Position numbers and translations under genes: made by a program
Shown here: positions 43,842 through 52,597 of the stretch, piece after piece
Numbering within the stretch: position 1 is the stretch's first letter
How the letters are laid out: every line of letters begins with the position of its first letter
Notes under the pieces: model-generated
The model's input: only the letters and a program-made list of their open reading frames with translations
Databases searched by the model: none
Told to the model about the DNA's origin: nothing
Assembly (NCBI RefSeq): GCF_009664975.1
Contig: NZ_WJXB01000013.1
Coordinates: 124,001-188,000 of the forward strand
Length of the DNA stretch: 64,000 nt
Reading direction: 5' to 3'
Origin: Paenibacillus monticola
GTDB lineage: Bacteria; Bacillota; Bacilli; Paenibacillales; Paenibacillaceae

Positions 43842-44200
43842 AGTATTGGCGCCTTGATTATTAAAAACAAGACGGTTATTGCACCTATTATTTGGGGAGG
43901 AGGCCAAGAATACGGAATTAGACCCGGAACAGAAAATGTTCCGGCAATCGCAAGTCTTGCACATGCCGTTGAAATTTGTATATTGGAACAGATTTCTAGA
44001 ACCAAACATTTACAAGATATACATAACTATATCTATAACGAAATCAGGAGCATTCCCGAGCTTGAAATTAATAGTCCTCGCGGTCATTTAGTGAAGCAAC
44101 TACATTTAGTCATGCGGATATTCTATTACAGGAAATTCAAGACATGGTTAAACAAATTAAAGCTAACGGAAAGTATTCATACGCTCATTATTTAGTATAA
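43842..44200 (+). pseudogene. Internally deleted cysteine desulfurase-like gene remnant
   Basis: 43842-44090 reads SIGALIIKNK then GGGQEYGIRPGTENVPAIA, the hallmark of NifS/IscS-type cysteine desulfurases just after the PLP-lysine region. 44081-44200, in a different frame, reads RSFSEATTF and LLQEIQDMVKQIKANGKY to a stop, resembling the extreme C-terminus of the same family. The first 200 residues and the segment between the two parts are gone and the frame is broken. It cannot be functional. Confidence 0.7.
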
Positions 44201-44274
44201 GTGTTGACGGTGCGCCAGCATAACGTTACTCTAACTTAAGATAAATAACTTTATTTGGGAATGGAGGCTATTTT

Positions 44275-44979
44275 ATGATAGATGAACTTACGGCAATTGG
44301 CGTCTGTAAATCATATAGGACAGGTGAGGTTGAAACACACGCGCTGCAGGACATTACCTTGTCCTTTCGACAGCGTGAATTCACAGCCATTGTAGGCGCC
44401 TCGGGTTCCGGCAAATCAACGCTTTTAAGCCTGCTTGGAACACTGGACAAGCCAACGGCTGGACAGGTCAAGATCGGGGGCGTTAATGTCTCAACACTAA
44501 AGGGTAACCGGCTGGCAGATTTCCGATTTTCAGCAATTGGGCTTGTATTTCAGCATTTCCACCTACTACCAACGTTAACCAGCATGGAAAATGTGATGTC
44601 GCCTTTCTATGGAAGAAGAACATCTGTAAATTATAAAGCACGTGCTGAAGAACTATTGATACAGCTTGGGCTCGCAGACAAAGCCAGGTCTCTGCCCTCC
44701 CAGCTGTCCGGCGGTGAACAGCAGCGGGTGGCCATTGCGCGGGCTCTAATCAATAAACCACAATGGCTGTTGGCAGATGAGCCTACAGGAAATCTGGACT
44801 CCCGTAATGCCGAAGCCTTCTATGAGTTGCTGCAGCAGCTAAAAACAGAGCTCGGATGCGGAATCATTGTTGTCACACATGATCTTCATCTGGCCGGGAA
44901 GGCTGACCGGACTATTGAACTCAGGGATGGACGCGTTATCCAGGAAAGAAATGTGACTACAGGCGGTGCTTTATGCTAA
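44275..44979 (+). CDS. ABC transporter ATP-binding protein (MacB/LolD type)
   Basis: 234 residues: Walker [10 protein letters not shown], signature [15 protein letters not shown], Walker [13 protein letters not shown] and switch His in [13 protein letters not shown] lies 7 bases upstream of the ATG. Its last codons overlap the next gene by 7 bases, so ATPase and permease are coupled. The partner is the unusual permease-peptidase fusion downstream. Confidence 0.95.
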   Translation: MIDELTAIGVCKSYRTGEVETHALQDITLSFRQREFTAIVGASGSGKSTLLSLLGTLDKPTAGQVKIGGVNVSTLKGNRLADFRFSAIGLVFQHFHLLPTLTSMENVMSPFYGRRTSVNYKARAEELLIQLGLADKARSLPSQLSGGEQQRVAIARALINKPQWLLADEPTGNLDSRNAEAFYELLQQLKTELGCGIIVVTHDLHLAGKADRTIELRDGRVIQERNVTTGGALC

Positions 44980-47900
44980 AGTTGCTCGGATCGTTCTGGT
45001 GGCGGAATAAAGAACGGTTCATCGTGCTCCTGATCGGAGTTTTTATTGTCAGTTCGGGTTTAAGTTTCCTTTCTGGATTAATGGAATCGAATAAAGGCAC
45101 GGTGATGGAGACACTGCAGAACAAATGGCAGGTCTCTTATCATATTCTTGTGCGTCCGCCGGGGACAACTTTAACGGATGAACAGAATCAGCTAATAGAG
45201 CCAAACTTGCCAGGCGGAATTTCCGGAGGGATCAGTACACAACAATGGAATCAGATCAAGCAAATAGCCGGAGTAGAGGTAGCCGCCCCTTTGGCGGTAA
45301 TTGGGTACAGCGGCTACGGCCTATCGCTGGATGGATATACCAAGGTAGAAGAACCCGGAATATACAATTCGAAGCTTAAAGTTTCCATTGATAACGGTAT
45401 GCAGCTTCAAAATACAGAGGAATATAATGTTTACGGCACCTATAAATTCTCCCTTGATAAAGATATGGCACAGACATATAGAATCGCCGACTATGGAACC
45501 AATAATATCTTTGTTGATACTGTTGAGTACCAATCGTTGTTGGTAGGAATTGACCCCGTTGAAGAGAACAAGCTGGTGGGGTTAAATCAGGCACTGAAAC
45601 CTCTCGATGGTGAAACTAGCCGATATTTCAGTGCAAGTGATAAAAGTACTGCAAAATATAATACTCAGTTCCAATCCAAAGAGATCAGTTTACCCATACT
45701 TGTCAGTCGTAATGTCCTACCAGAGAATGCTACATACACTTTTGAGACGACCCGGCTAGATCTTCCTTTTTCTACCCCAGAGGAAGCGAGTGCCGCTATA
45801 ACCGAATTGGGTACTGCCGGAGTCAAATCATATTTGCAGAAGAGCCCGGTTGATTCCAAGCAATCGCACAGCTATAGTTCAGAGCAAGTATTTGAAGCAC
45901 TCGTTGACAACCTATTTAATCAGGATATGCAATTTCAGGGGATTAGGAGTTTTCAACTCTGTACTCCTATGCAGTTTAATCCAGTCAGTAGCCCTTATAT
46001 GGATAGATGGCCCGTTGCCTACCAATTACAAACCCATAATCTGCCACAAACCGCAGCAGTTAATGATCATGCTGTATCCACCTATGCGGCATTCACCGAT
46101 CAGTTCCCTGAATATTACCGTCCTTTGAAGAAACTTATGGACACGCAGAGTCCAGATAGAATAGCTCAATTTCAACTGCTTCCGGAATACATTGGCATGT
46201 ACGATCCAGCTAATCTGCAAGTCACCAAAGATATCGGCAATCTGTTTCCAATGGATACTTATAGTACGCCAACAGCAAAGTCTGTACTGAACAAAAACGG
46301 GCAACCGGTAAACCCCCAAGTGCATCTCTCCTCAATACATAATCCGTTGGGATTTATGACAAGTCCGCCCACAATGCTGACTACACTGGATGCAGCCGGT
46401 TTAATTATGGGGGATGCTCCCATATCCGTTATTCGTGTCAAAGTAAACGGAGTGGTTGAGATTACGGAAGCCAACCGGGCAAAGTTGGAGCGGGTAGCAG
46501 CAACAATCCGGGAAACCACTGGATTACTTGCCGATGTTACCTTTGCTTCATCACCGCAACCGGTGCTGATTCAGATCCCGCCAAGCGGTACACAGACTGA
46601 CCTGGGCTGGATCGAGCAACAATGGATTAAACTTGGAACGGCATTCACCCTGGTGAGTGAAGTAAAGGTCGGTTTTTCCGGTATGCTTGTCCTCATCATG
46701 GTTGTGGCAGTAATCTATGTGGCAGTTACGAACTTGGTCTCCTTCCTAGTCCGTAAACAGCAGTTTGCTGTCCTGCTCTCCATTGGCTGGCGTTATTCAC
46801 AGATTAACCGCCTGATATTTACTGAAGCGGGACTAATTGGACTGGTTGTTGCGCTTGTGACCTGGAGTATGGAATCTTATTTTATATTCATAGGCAGGCG
46901 TCAAATTGCCTTGTCAGAGTTTCTTGCAGTGGGAGGATTTGGCTTCTTAATCTATTCAATGGGTGCTATAGCACCCATAATTTTGGTACGGAGAATCTCA
47001 CCTGTGGAATCACTGCGTTCAGGAGAGACATCAGTTGCTGTCCGGCGCGTAACTCCGGTCCTCCATTTATTTCAGCTCGCCTTGGCGCATTTCACCGGAA
47101 AACTCAAACGCAATTCCTTATCGGTTGTTTCTATGACTATTCCGGCGACACTATTGATGTTTCTAGTATTTGTCACTCTGCGCCTGAAAGGCACCTTTTA
47201 TACATCCTGGCTGGGGCAATATGCTGCAGCGGAGATCGGTCCGATGCATTATGTAGCCATGATTATCTGTTTGATTATCTCCGTTCTGACCATTGCTGAA
47301 ATCATGTGGCAAAATGTCACTGAACGCAATGCTGAAGTTGCCCTGCTGAAGGCGCTCGGCTGGCGGAAGAATATGATTCGCCGTTTAATACTCTGGGAGG
47401 GTGTGATCGCGGGGACCCTAGCAGGTGTCCTCTCCCTGATTCTAGGTACGCTGTTTATTACAGGAATTTATGGCCAATTTCCGGGTAGGGAGCTATGGGT
47501 TATCCTGCCTTTTGCCCTTGTACCTCTGATGGCAGGTCTGGCCGGTTCCATTATTCCAGCTGAGCTGGCCGCCGGTGCCGGACTCCGAAAAGGCCTGGCC
47601 GGAAGGATATCCGCGTCGAAGTTGTCCACACGGCTGCTTAAAGGCGCGTTGACAATAGCCCTACTACTGATGCTGGCTCTCTCAGCAGCTTCTGTCCAGA
47701 GGATAATGCACCCGGTAGATGATTCCAGTGCGAGTGCTGTCATACCGGAAACGGACGATACCCACCTTCCCGAACCCGTATCCGGATCTGCGAAGATAGG
47801 CGATTTATCTCAATTTATTCCGCATCCGATCGCCAATAATAACAAGGCTGCTTATGATCTTGACCTGCTGATGAATGAACAAGGCCAATTCACGGTCAAA

Positions 47901-49064
47901 GCGATCATCCATATTACGAATACATCGTCCGATCACTGGGACCAGCTTGTATTCTATATGATCCCCAATATCTTCACGTTGCCGGATGAGCAGTATATCT
48001 ACCGTAAGGATGCCCGCTTTAAACTGAACAGTGTACAAATCAACGAGAAAAAAGCCTCTTATACGCTGAATCGGGATACCTTAGAAATTCCGCTGGAAGA
48101 CGGACTTGCTCCAACTGCGGACACGAAGGTAGAGGTGAGTTATACCTTCACTCTGCCGGAAAAGGGGATCCGCTTCTCCCGAACTGGCCAAAGCTTTGAT
48201 CTAGCCCAGTGGTATCCTATGCTGGCCACCTATGAGAACGGTTGGAACAAACAGCCTTATCTCCTGGCCATCGAGTCCTATCATACGGATTTCAGTGACT
48301 TCACGCTCCACTATAAGCTGCCTAGCAAATATCGCGTAATTAGCACCTCTGATCTTGATCCTGTTGAAAGTGTATCCTCTGGTGAATTAAAAGCGAAGCA
48401 TGTGAAAGAATTCATGGTCAGCTTCACCAAAGACTTGAGCCCGATCCGGCAAAGCGTCGATAATATTGAAATCAAAGTCTGGGCGGGGACTGAGGACAAG
48501 CAATATATCGAAAATGCACTTAAGACGGCTGTAGGAGCGCTGCATTTTTTTAATCAGAACATTGGAGCCTATCCGCATAAGCAGCTTGATATTATTCTAG
48601 GTGATCGTTTATCGATGGAGTATCCGGGAATCGTTGCGATCTTTACACAAAAAGATATCCGCCATGTCATTGTGCATGAGATTGCCCATCAATGGTTTTA
48701 TGGCGTTGTCAGCAATGATACGTTCCATGACGGCTGGTTGGATGAAGGTATGACTGAGCTTGCGACCTCATTATATTTGAAGGACTATTCTTTCGCGGAA
48801 AGTCTGTACCAACCTAACAGGCAATATTCCAACCTTCCACTCTCCGATTATCGGAACGGGGAAATCGGTTCCTCACTGTATGCTCAGCCCACCCTAAAAT
48901 TTAAGGAGTTGTTTGAGCGGCAGAAGGACGACAATATCGGATTTCTACAGGTGTATTTTAAGACTTATCAATACAAGCAGGTTGATACGAAGGAATTCAT
49001 AGCCTTTGTAAAGGCCTATTATGGGATGGAGGATCATTCTTTTTTTGACGGATGGATAAAATAA
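44973..49064 (+). CDS. FtsX-like permease fused to an M1-type metallopeptidase
   Basis: 1363 residues. A membrane anchor near 15-35 is followed by an external domain of about 520 residues, three FtsX helices (about 565-690), a second anchor and three-helix FtsX block (about 710-920), then a C-terminal gluzincin domain (about 950-1363). The peptidase has SMEYPG (a GAMEN-like exopeptidase motif) and the zinc site H1235-E-I-A-H1239 with Glu1258 in WLDEG, the exact spacing of M1 peptidases. Topology puts the peptidase outside the cell. Coupled with the upstream ATPase, it may process a peptide or protein during transport. All catalytic residues look intact. Confidence 0.88.
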   Translation: MLKLLGSFWWRNKERFIVLLIGVFIVSSGLSFLSGLMESNKGTVMETLQNKWQVSYHILVRPPGTTLTDEQNQLIEPNLPGGISGGISTQQWNQIKQIAGVEVAAPLAVIGYSGYGLSLDGYTKVEEPGIYNSKLKVSIDNGMQLQNTEEYNVYGTYKFSLDKDMAQTYRIADYGTNNIFVDTVEYQSLLVGIDPVEENKLVGLNQALKPLDGETSRYFSASDKSTAKYNTQFQSKEISLPILVSRNVLPENATYTFETTRLDLPFSTPEEASAAITELGTAGVKSYLQKSPVDSKQSHSYSSEQVFEALVDNLFNQDMQFQGIRSFQLCTPMQFNPVSSPYMDRWPVAYQLQTHNLPQTAAVNDHAVSTYAAFTDQFPEYYRPLKKLMDTQSPDRIAQFQLLPEYIGMYDPANLQVTKDIGNLFPMDTYSTPTAKSVLNKNGQPVNPQVHLSSIHNPLGFMTSPPTMLTTLDAAGLIMGDAPISVIRVKVNGVVEITEANRAKLERVAATIRETTGLLADVTFASSPQPVLIQIPPSGTQTDLGWIEQQWIKLGTAFTLVSEVKVGFSGMLVLIMVVAVIYVAVTNLVSFLVRKQQFAVLLSIGWRYSQINRLIFTEAGLIGLVVALVTWSMESYFIFIGRRQIALSEFLAVGGFGFLIYSMGAIAPIILVRRISPVESLRSGETSVAVRRVTPVLHLFQLALAHFTGKLKRNSLSVVSMTIPATLLMFLVFVTLRLKGTFYTSWLGQYAAAEIGPMHYVAMIICLIISVLTIAEIMWQNVTERNAEVALLKALGWRKNMIRRLILWEGVIAGTLAGVLSLILGTLFITGIYGQFPGRELWVILPFALVPLMAGLAGSIIPAELAAGAGLRKGLAGRISASKLSTRLLKGALTIALLLMLALSAASVQRIMHPVDDSSASAVIPETDDTHLPEPVSGSAKIGDLSQFIPHPIANNNKAAYDLDLLMNEQGQFTVKAIIHITNTSSDHWDQLVFYMIPNIFTLPDEQYIYRKDARFKLNSVQINEKKASYTLNRDTLEIPLEDGLAPTADTKVEVSYTFTLPEKGIRFSRTGQSFDLAQWYPMLATYENGWNKQPYLLAIESYHTDFSDFTLHYKLPSKYRVISTSDLDPVESVSSGELKAKHVKEFMVSFTKDLSPIRQSVDNIEIKVWAGTEDKQYIENALKTAVGALHFFNQNIGAYPHKQLDIILGDRLSMEYPGIVAIFTQKDIRHVIVHEIAHQWFYGVVSNDTFHDGWLDEGMTELATSLYLKDYSFAESLYQPNRQYSNLPLSDYRNGEIGSSLYAQPTLKFKELFERQKDDNIGFLQVYFKTYQYKQVDTKEFIAFVKAYYGMEDHSFFDGWIK

Positions 49065-49074
49065 GTAATACTTG

Positions 49075-49110
49075 AAAAGGCGGCTGTCCATTAGATGGAT
49101 AGCCGCTTTT
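49075..49110 (+). terminator. Intrinsic terminator of the permease-peptidase operon
   Basis: AAAAGGCGGCTGTCCA pairs with TGGATAGCCGCTTTT with one mismatch, a 5-base loop and a T run. It begins 11 bases after the stop codon. Confidence 0.88.
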
Positions 49111-49385
49111 CCACACCACGGGACTTTGGCAACCTCATCCAACGTACACTAGCCTTGTATGAAGTTCGTGTTCCTCAGACCAGAGATTTGCCGCTGGCTT
49201 TCGATTTTTAGTACGGATTTATTTGTAATATCAGGAATTTATTTGTTGGCTACAGCAACTGTTCAAAATGAATAAACCCCTGCTACAAAACAGCCCTCAA
49301 ACCCGCATTCCACCGTTGCCCGTTAAAATAAAGTCTTGCTACAAATCACGCTTTTCCCCACGTTTTTTCTCACGTTTTTCTCCAG
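49111..49385. other. AT-rich region before the cassette array
   Basis: It contains the second copy of the 37-nt dispersed repeat and the word GTCTTGCTACAAA (49331-49343), also present at 30209. No gene or full palindromic element was seen. Confidence 0.5.
49218..49254. repeat. 37-nt dispersed repeat, copy 2
   Basis: It matches 33830-33866 with a single A/G difference. In both places it lies in a non-coding scar region. Confidence 0.8.
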
Positions 49386-49784
49386 TTATAATAAAGATTT
49401 AATACTCTTGTTTTCCCAAATTCCATCTAATGATAAGTAGTTAAAAATATTAATTTGTTTTCCAGCAGGTACCTCGAATAAATTAATATACACTTCTTTA
49501 GATACTAGCTCGAATAAATTACATGATTCTCGAATTATTGAAGCAAATCTAATTGAGTTAGTTTTTAAATTATTGTTGTTAGGTTCAACATAATCAAAAG
49601 TTTTGATCATTTCTTTCTCTATCAGTAAAAATTGACTTCGAATCCTCATTACATTCTGGCTTGTTTTTTTCTGAAAAATCTTCTTCTCTTCCTCCAATGA
49701 TTTACCACTATACTTTGTTAAAATAACATCATGTATGTTTATCCCCTTTTTTATCTCCGGAAATGGTTGATTTTCTCCGACCAT
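49386..49784 (-). CDS. Cassette gene 1: small protein of unknown function
   Basis: 132 residues, strongly AT-rich, with GAGGTG before the ATG. Predicted largely helical, with a segment IRFASIIRESCNLFELVSKEV reminiscent of HEPN-type helices; the HEPN link is tentative and no RxxxxH motif is present. It may be shortened at the C-terminus, because it ends close to the left edge of the array. It is the first of four same-strand single-gene units separated by palindromic elements. Confidence 0.6.
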   Translation of the reverse strand: MVGENQPFPEIKKGINIHDVILTKYSGKSLEEEKKIFQKKTSQNVMRIRSQFLLIEKEMIKTFDYVEPNNNNLKTNSIRFASIIRESCNLFELVSKEVYINLFEVPAGKQINIFNYLSLDGIWENKSIKSLL

Positions 49785-49827
49785 ATTCTCACCTCTTTTA
49801 TCGTTTTTGTTTATATTTTTTCATTAG

Positions 49828-49953
49828 TTTCGTATAACGTTCCCGTGTTCACGACGTCCCACAAAGTCGTATGTGTCCGGCTGCTTTTGCTTCGCCGAAA
49901 TCCTTCTGCCGGACCGTGGTATGCCCGATACGTGAATATAATGTTATAAGATG
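49828..49953. repeat. Palindromic cassette-separating element A
   Basis: Outer stem TATAAC (49833-49838) with GTTATA (49943-49948), then TTCACG (49848-49853) with CGTGAA (49931-49936), enclosing an inner hairpin GTCCGGC/GCCGGAC (49875-49881, 49908-49914) with a long loop. The inner part is clearly related to element C (CCGAAATCC and CAGCCGGACCG-type text). Confidence 0.85.
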
Positions 49954-49991
49954 TTGGCTGCTCCCTTGATCCACGTACAAATAATTGTTTC

Positions 49992-50471
49992 TTACTTATA
50001 ATGTTTTTCAATTTTATTAATAAGTTTTGAGTAATTATGAGCCAATAACTCTCTATCCTCTTCTTCCAATTCTTCAAAAAAGGCACCCTTTTTAAGCGTA
50101 TAATCAATTGTATTAATACTCTCTCTAACATCCTGATCCAATAAATGATAGTTATCAAATAAAACAGGGCGAAGTATTTTTTCAAATTGACGATTATCGA
50201 ATTCTGGTCTTCTTGGATGATAAGTAAGAACACTAAGTTCTCCATCCAATTTCAAAATCGTATTATAAACCTTGTATTTCAATTCATTCTGTTTGTTGTT
50301 ATACTCAATATCTATTTTTTCTCTCTCCCAATTTTTTTGTCTTTCGAACTTTTCTTTCTCCGACTTTGAATTTAATTTATTATTGAAATAGTAACCAAGA
50401 ATAGTTATTCCAGCTACTGAAAACGTAGCTATAGCTGTAATCAAATTGCCAACCCACTGCTGTTCAGGCAT
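49992..50471 (-). CDS. Cassette gene 2: small membrane-anchored coiled-coil protein
   Basis: 159 residues. One N-terminal membrane helix (about 8-28, LITAIATFSVAGITILGYYF) is followed by a highly charged coiled coil (KSEKEKFERQKNWEREK) and a helical C-terminal domain. The site AAAGGAG is 8 bases before the ATG. I do not recognise the family. Composition is AT-rich like the other cassette genes and unlike the core genes of the window. It is flanked by elements A and B. Confidence 0.65.
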   Translation of the reverse strand: MPEQQWVGNLITAIATFSVAGITILGYYFNNKLNSKSEKEKFERQKNWEREKIDIEYNNKQNELKYKVYNTILKLDGELSVLTYHPRRPEFDNRQFEKILRPVLFDNYHLLDQDVRESINTIDYTLKKGAFFEELEEEDRELLAHNYSKLINKIEKHYK

Positions 50472-50507
50472 TATTGTTTCTCCTTTTTATGTATGTAATT
50501 TAGCCAA

Positions 50508-50611
50508 TTTCTTATAACGTTCCTGTATTCACGACCCGACGTATGTCGGGTATCCGGCGACTGCCGGATCAAGGACGTATGCCCACAGCGTGAATATTTG
50601 GTTAGATGAAG
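50508..50611. repeat. Palindromic cassette-separating element B
   Basis: The most symmetrical copy. TATAAC (50513-50518) faces GTTAGA (50601-50606); TATTCACG (50526-50533) pairs perfectly with CGTGAATA (50589-50596). Inside are two perfect hairpins, CCCGAC-gtat-GTCGGG (50535-50550) and ATCCGGC-gact-GCCGGAT (50552-50569). Folded as one strand it gives a three-way cruciform. Confidence 0.9.
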
Positions 50612-50637
50612 TCCTCAGCTCCTTGGATAACTTACAA

Positions 50638-51240
50638 TTAAAAATGTATTTTGATAAATCCAAATCTTAGAAAAAACATTATTATTGTAAGTCCTACAAA
50701 CAAAATAGTTACTTTTAAGTAAATCCACTTAATTATTCTCGAATTATTTTCAGCTATTATTTCATCAATTACATTCTGGGTTAACTTCGTAAAGAGCCAA
50801 ATTTTCAATTCTCTAATTGCTCTTTTTTCTGTTAAGGCTTCATCTCTAAGATAATAAAATAAATATGAAGTATAACAAATGAAGGTTATTAGACAAAATA
50901 GATTTAAAAACAAATAATATTTAAAGTCATGACCAGCCAACTGTGTAATAAAAATGTATGTTGATAGAGCAATGAATAAAAAATAAGTAACTTTCATGAA
51001 ATTTTCAAGAGTAACCAATAGTACTGGATTTGATTTTCTTTCATGATAATTTAATACATGGGATGCTTCGTGTGCAGCAATTAATATAGTATCTGATATC
51101 TTCGATTTCGGTGTTAGTAAAATTCTAGTCTGATTGTTACTGCTATAATATGTTCTGTCCACATTGGAATTCTGATCTACTTTATAGTTCATGAAATTAT
51201 TATTTTTTAAAATTGTGTCTATAACGAATTCTGAGTTCAT
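50638..51240 (-). CDS. Cassette gene 3: membrane zinc metallopeptidase-like protein
   Basis: 200 residues. A zinc site HEASH (His57, Glu58, His61) in IAAHEASHVLNYHE is followed by two membrane helices (about 80-120), DEALTEKRAIREL, which may supply the third ligand as in YugP-type (Zn_peptidase_2) proteases, and a last membrane helix (about 172-195). GGAGAG precedes the ATG. It is shorter than YugP (about 225 residues) and divergent, so activity is plausible but unproven. It lies between elements B and C. Confidence 0.7.
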   Translation of the reverse strand: MNSEFVIDTILKNNNFMNYKVDQNSNVDRTYYSSNNQTRILLTPKSKISDTILIAAHEASHVLNYHERKSNPVLLVTLENFMKVTYFLFIALSTYIFITQLAGHDFKYYLFLNLFCLITFICYTSYLFYYLRDEALTEKRAIRELKIWLFTKLTQNVIDEIIAENNSRIIKWIYLKVTILFVGLTIIMFFLRFGFIKIHF

Positions 51241-51274
51241 ATGTATTACTCTCCATTCATATTATCTCTGAGGA

Positions 51275-51428
51275 TTTCAGCTAACGTTCTTGTATTCGTG
51301 ACATCCATTCCCCTTAGATAGCTCTTATCTTAGGGGAATGGATGTGTACGGCTGCTCCAGCTTCTCCGAAATCCCTCAGCCGGACCGAGGCCGAATGGCC
51401 CGAAGCGCGAATACTGTGTTATATGAAG
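51275..51428. repeat. Palindromic cassette-separating element C
   Basis: TAAC (51282-51285) faces GTTA; GTATTCG (51292-51298) pairs with CGAATAC (51408-51414). Inside are a 13-bp hairpin CATCCATTCCCCT (51302-51314 with 51332-51344), extended by AGATA/TATCT, and a second hairpin CGGCTG/CAGCCG (51349-51354, 51377-51382). The right edge GTTATATGAAGTACGGCT mirrors the left edge of element D. Confidence 0.88.
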
Positions 51429-51449
51429 TACGGCTCTTCTTCGAATCTT

Positions 51450-52067
51450 CTAATAAAAGTCTTCAAAATTATGTTTATGTTCTAAATCTGCATCTAGCAT
51501 ATCACTGCAACCAGAGAAGAAATTATACAACTCTTCTATACGATCTCTAAGATTGATCAGGTTTATTCTTTTTTCACTTGTCAGCACTCTATCTAACTCT
51601 TTAGTAATTGGGTATCTAAAAGTAAAAGATGATTTGTCAAACTGATGGAATTCTTTAATATATTGTTCTACCGTTACTATCATTTCTTTATCTTCACTTC
51701 CAAGTGGTTCTAAAATAGGCTTAACTTTATTCCAAATGCTCATTAAATTGTGACTAGATTTCTTAATAGTATCTTCTTTATCTCCCCAGTTGTCTTCTGA
51801 AATCCGTAAATAGATACTCTTCATCGCAAGTTCAAGATATTGCCGATATAGAAAAAGGATTGGAAACACACTGGTGTCTAGCATGCTAATATCACGACTT
51901 GCAACTGAAGAATTAACTAGTAGATCAGCAGACTCTTTATAGCCTTTCATGTAACCATAAAACTCAGTTTCAGTACTGCCCCATCCAAAATGGGCGAATT
52001 CATAATAATTACCACCATCTTTAAATAGTTTTTCGTCTTTCTTAGGAAGTTCAAAAGTGAATTCCAT
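51450..52067 (-). CDS. Cassette gene 4: uncharacterised helical protein
   Basis: 205 residues from ATG 52067; an ATG two codons earlier sits directly on the AGAGGAG site, whereas the chosen one is 7 bases away. The helical segment SVFPILFLYRQYLELAMKSIYL followed by KKSSHNLMSIWNKV is reminiscent of HEPN-like or abortive-infection helical bundles, but the identification is weak. AT-rich like its neighbours. It lies between elements C and D. Confidence 0.6.
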   Translation of the reverse strand: MEFTFELPKKDEKLFKDGGNYYEFAHFGWGSTETEFYGYMKGYKESADLLVNSSVASRDISMLDTSVFPILFLYRQYLELAMKSIYLRISEDNWGDKEDTIKKSSHNLMSIWNKVKPILEPLGSEDKEMIVTVEQYIKEFHQFDKSSFTFRYPITKELDRVLTSEKRINLINLRDRIEELYNFFSGCSDMLDADLEHKHNFEDFY

Positions 52068-52100
52068 TATCATTCTCCTCTTAAATAGTCTTTAGCCGTA

Positions 52101-52137
52101 TTTCATATAACGTCTTATTTACGAACTTTGTAAATAA
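52101..52137. repeat. Partial cassette element D
   Basis: The left edge TTTCATATAACG matches the left edges of A (TTTCGTATAACG), B (TTTCTTATAACG) and C (TTTCAGCTAACG). It is followed by a short hairpin TTATTTAC/GTAAATAA (52115-52122, 52130-52137). No right edge was found before the IS3 element, so the copy is probably truncated. Confidence 0.65.
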
Positions 52138-52315
52138 CTCCATATGTAGAGTATTCGAGAAATCATTAAGCTAACCTGCCTGTTTAATCACTTCACCATC
52201 TATTCTGAACTCTTGGAAAAAAAAGTAGGCGAATAACTCTGAAGTGCACCCCTTAGAATAGACATTGGAAAAACCCCTGGGTAAATCCGATGTAATTCTA
52301 GGGGGTGCATTTTTT

Positions 52316-52597
52316 ATGCCGGCAAAGAAAGGTCAGAAGTTTAAGCATTATCCTGAATCTGTAAAAGTAGAAGCTGTTCGACTGTTTATTGAGGAAGGAT
52401 GGTGCTACAGAAAGATTACAGAACACTTGGACATTAACGATAGGAAGCGTGTCAGTGTCTGGGTGAGGAAGTATCAGGCAATAGGAGAGGCCTCGTTTGA
52501 GGATAGACGTGGAGATCCACATAGGTCTGAAACCGAACAAGCGCGGGAATTGCGTCGTTTGCAGTTAGAGGTAGACATTCTAAAAAAGTGGTTGTAA
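52316..52597 (+). CDS. IS3-family transposase OrfA
   Basis: 93 residues from ATG 52316, which follows AGGGGGTG. The helix-turn-helix YPESVKVEAVRLFIEEGWCYRKITEHL binds the inverted repeats, and a leucine-zipper-like C-terminal helix (ELRRLQLEVDILKKWL) follows. It ends with A AAA AAG at 52582-52588, a canonical -1 slippery heptamer in frame, so ribosomes can shift into orfB to make the OrfAB transposase. Confidence 0.93.
   Translation: MPAKKGQKFKHYPESVKVEAVRLFIEEGWCYRKITEHLDINDRKRVSVWVRKYQAIGEASFEDRRGDPHRSETEQARELRRLQLEVDILKKWL

Noticed and set aside
44211-44235. CATAACGTTACT as another cassette-element edge
   Set aside because: Only the core word matches; no inverted partner or inner hairpins are present.
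49828-52137. Calling the array a true integron
   Set aside because: No IntI-type integrase or attI site is visible and the core sites do not fit the RYYYAAC/GTTRRRY consensus, so only integron-like is claimed.
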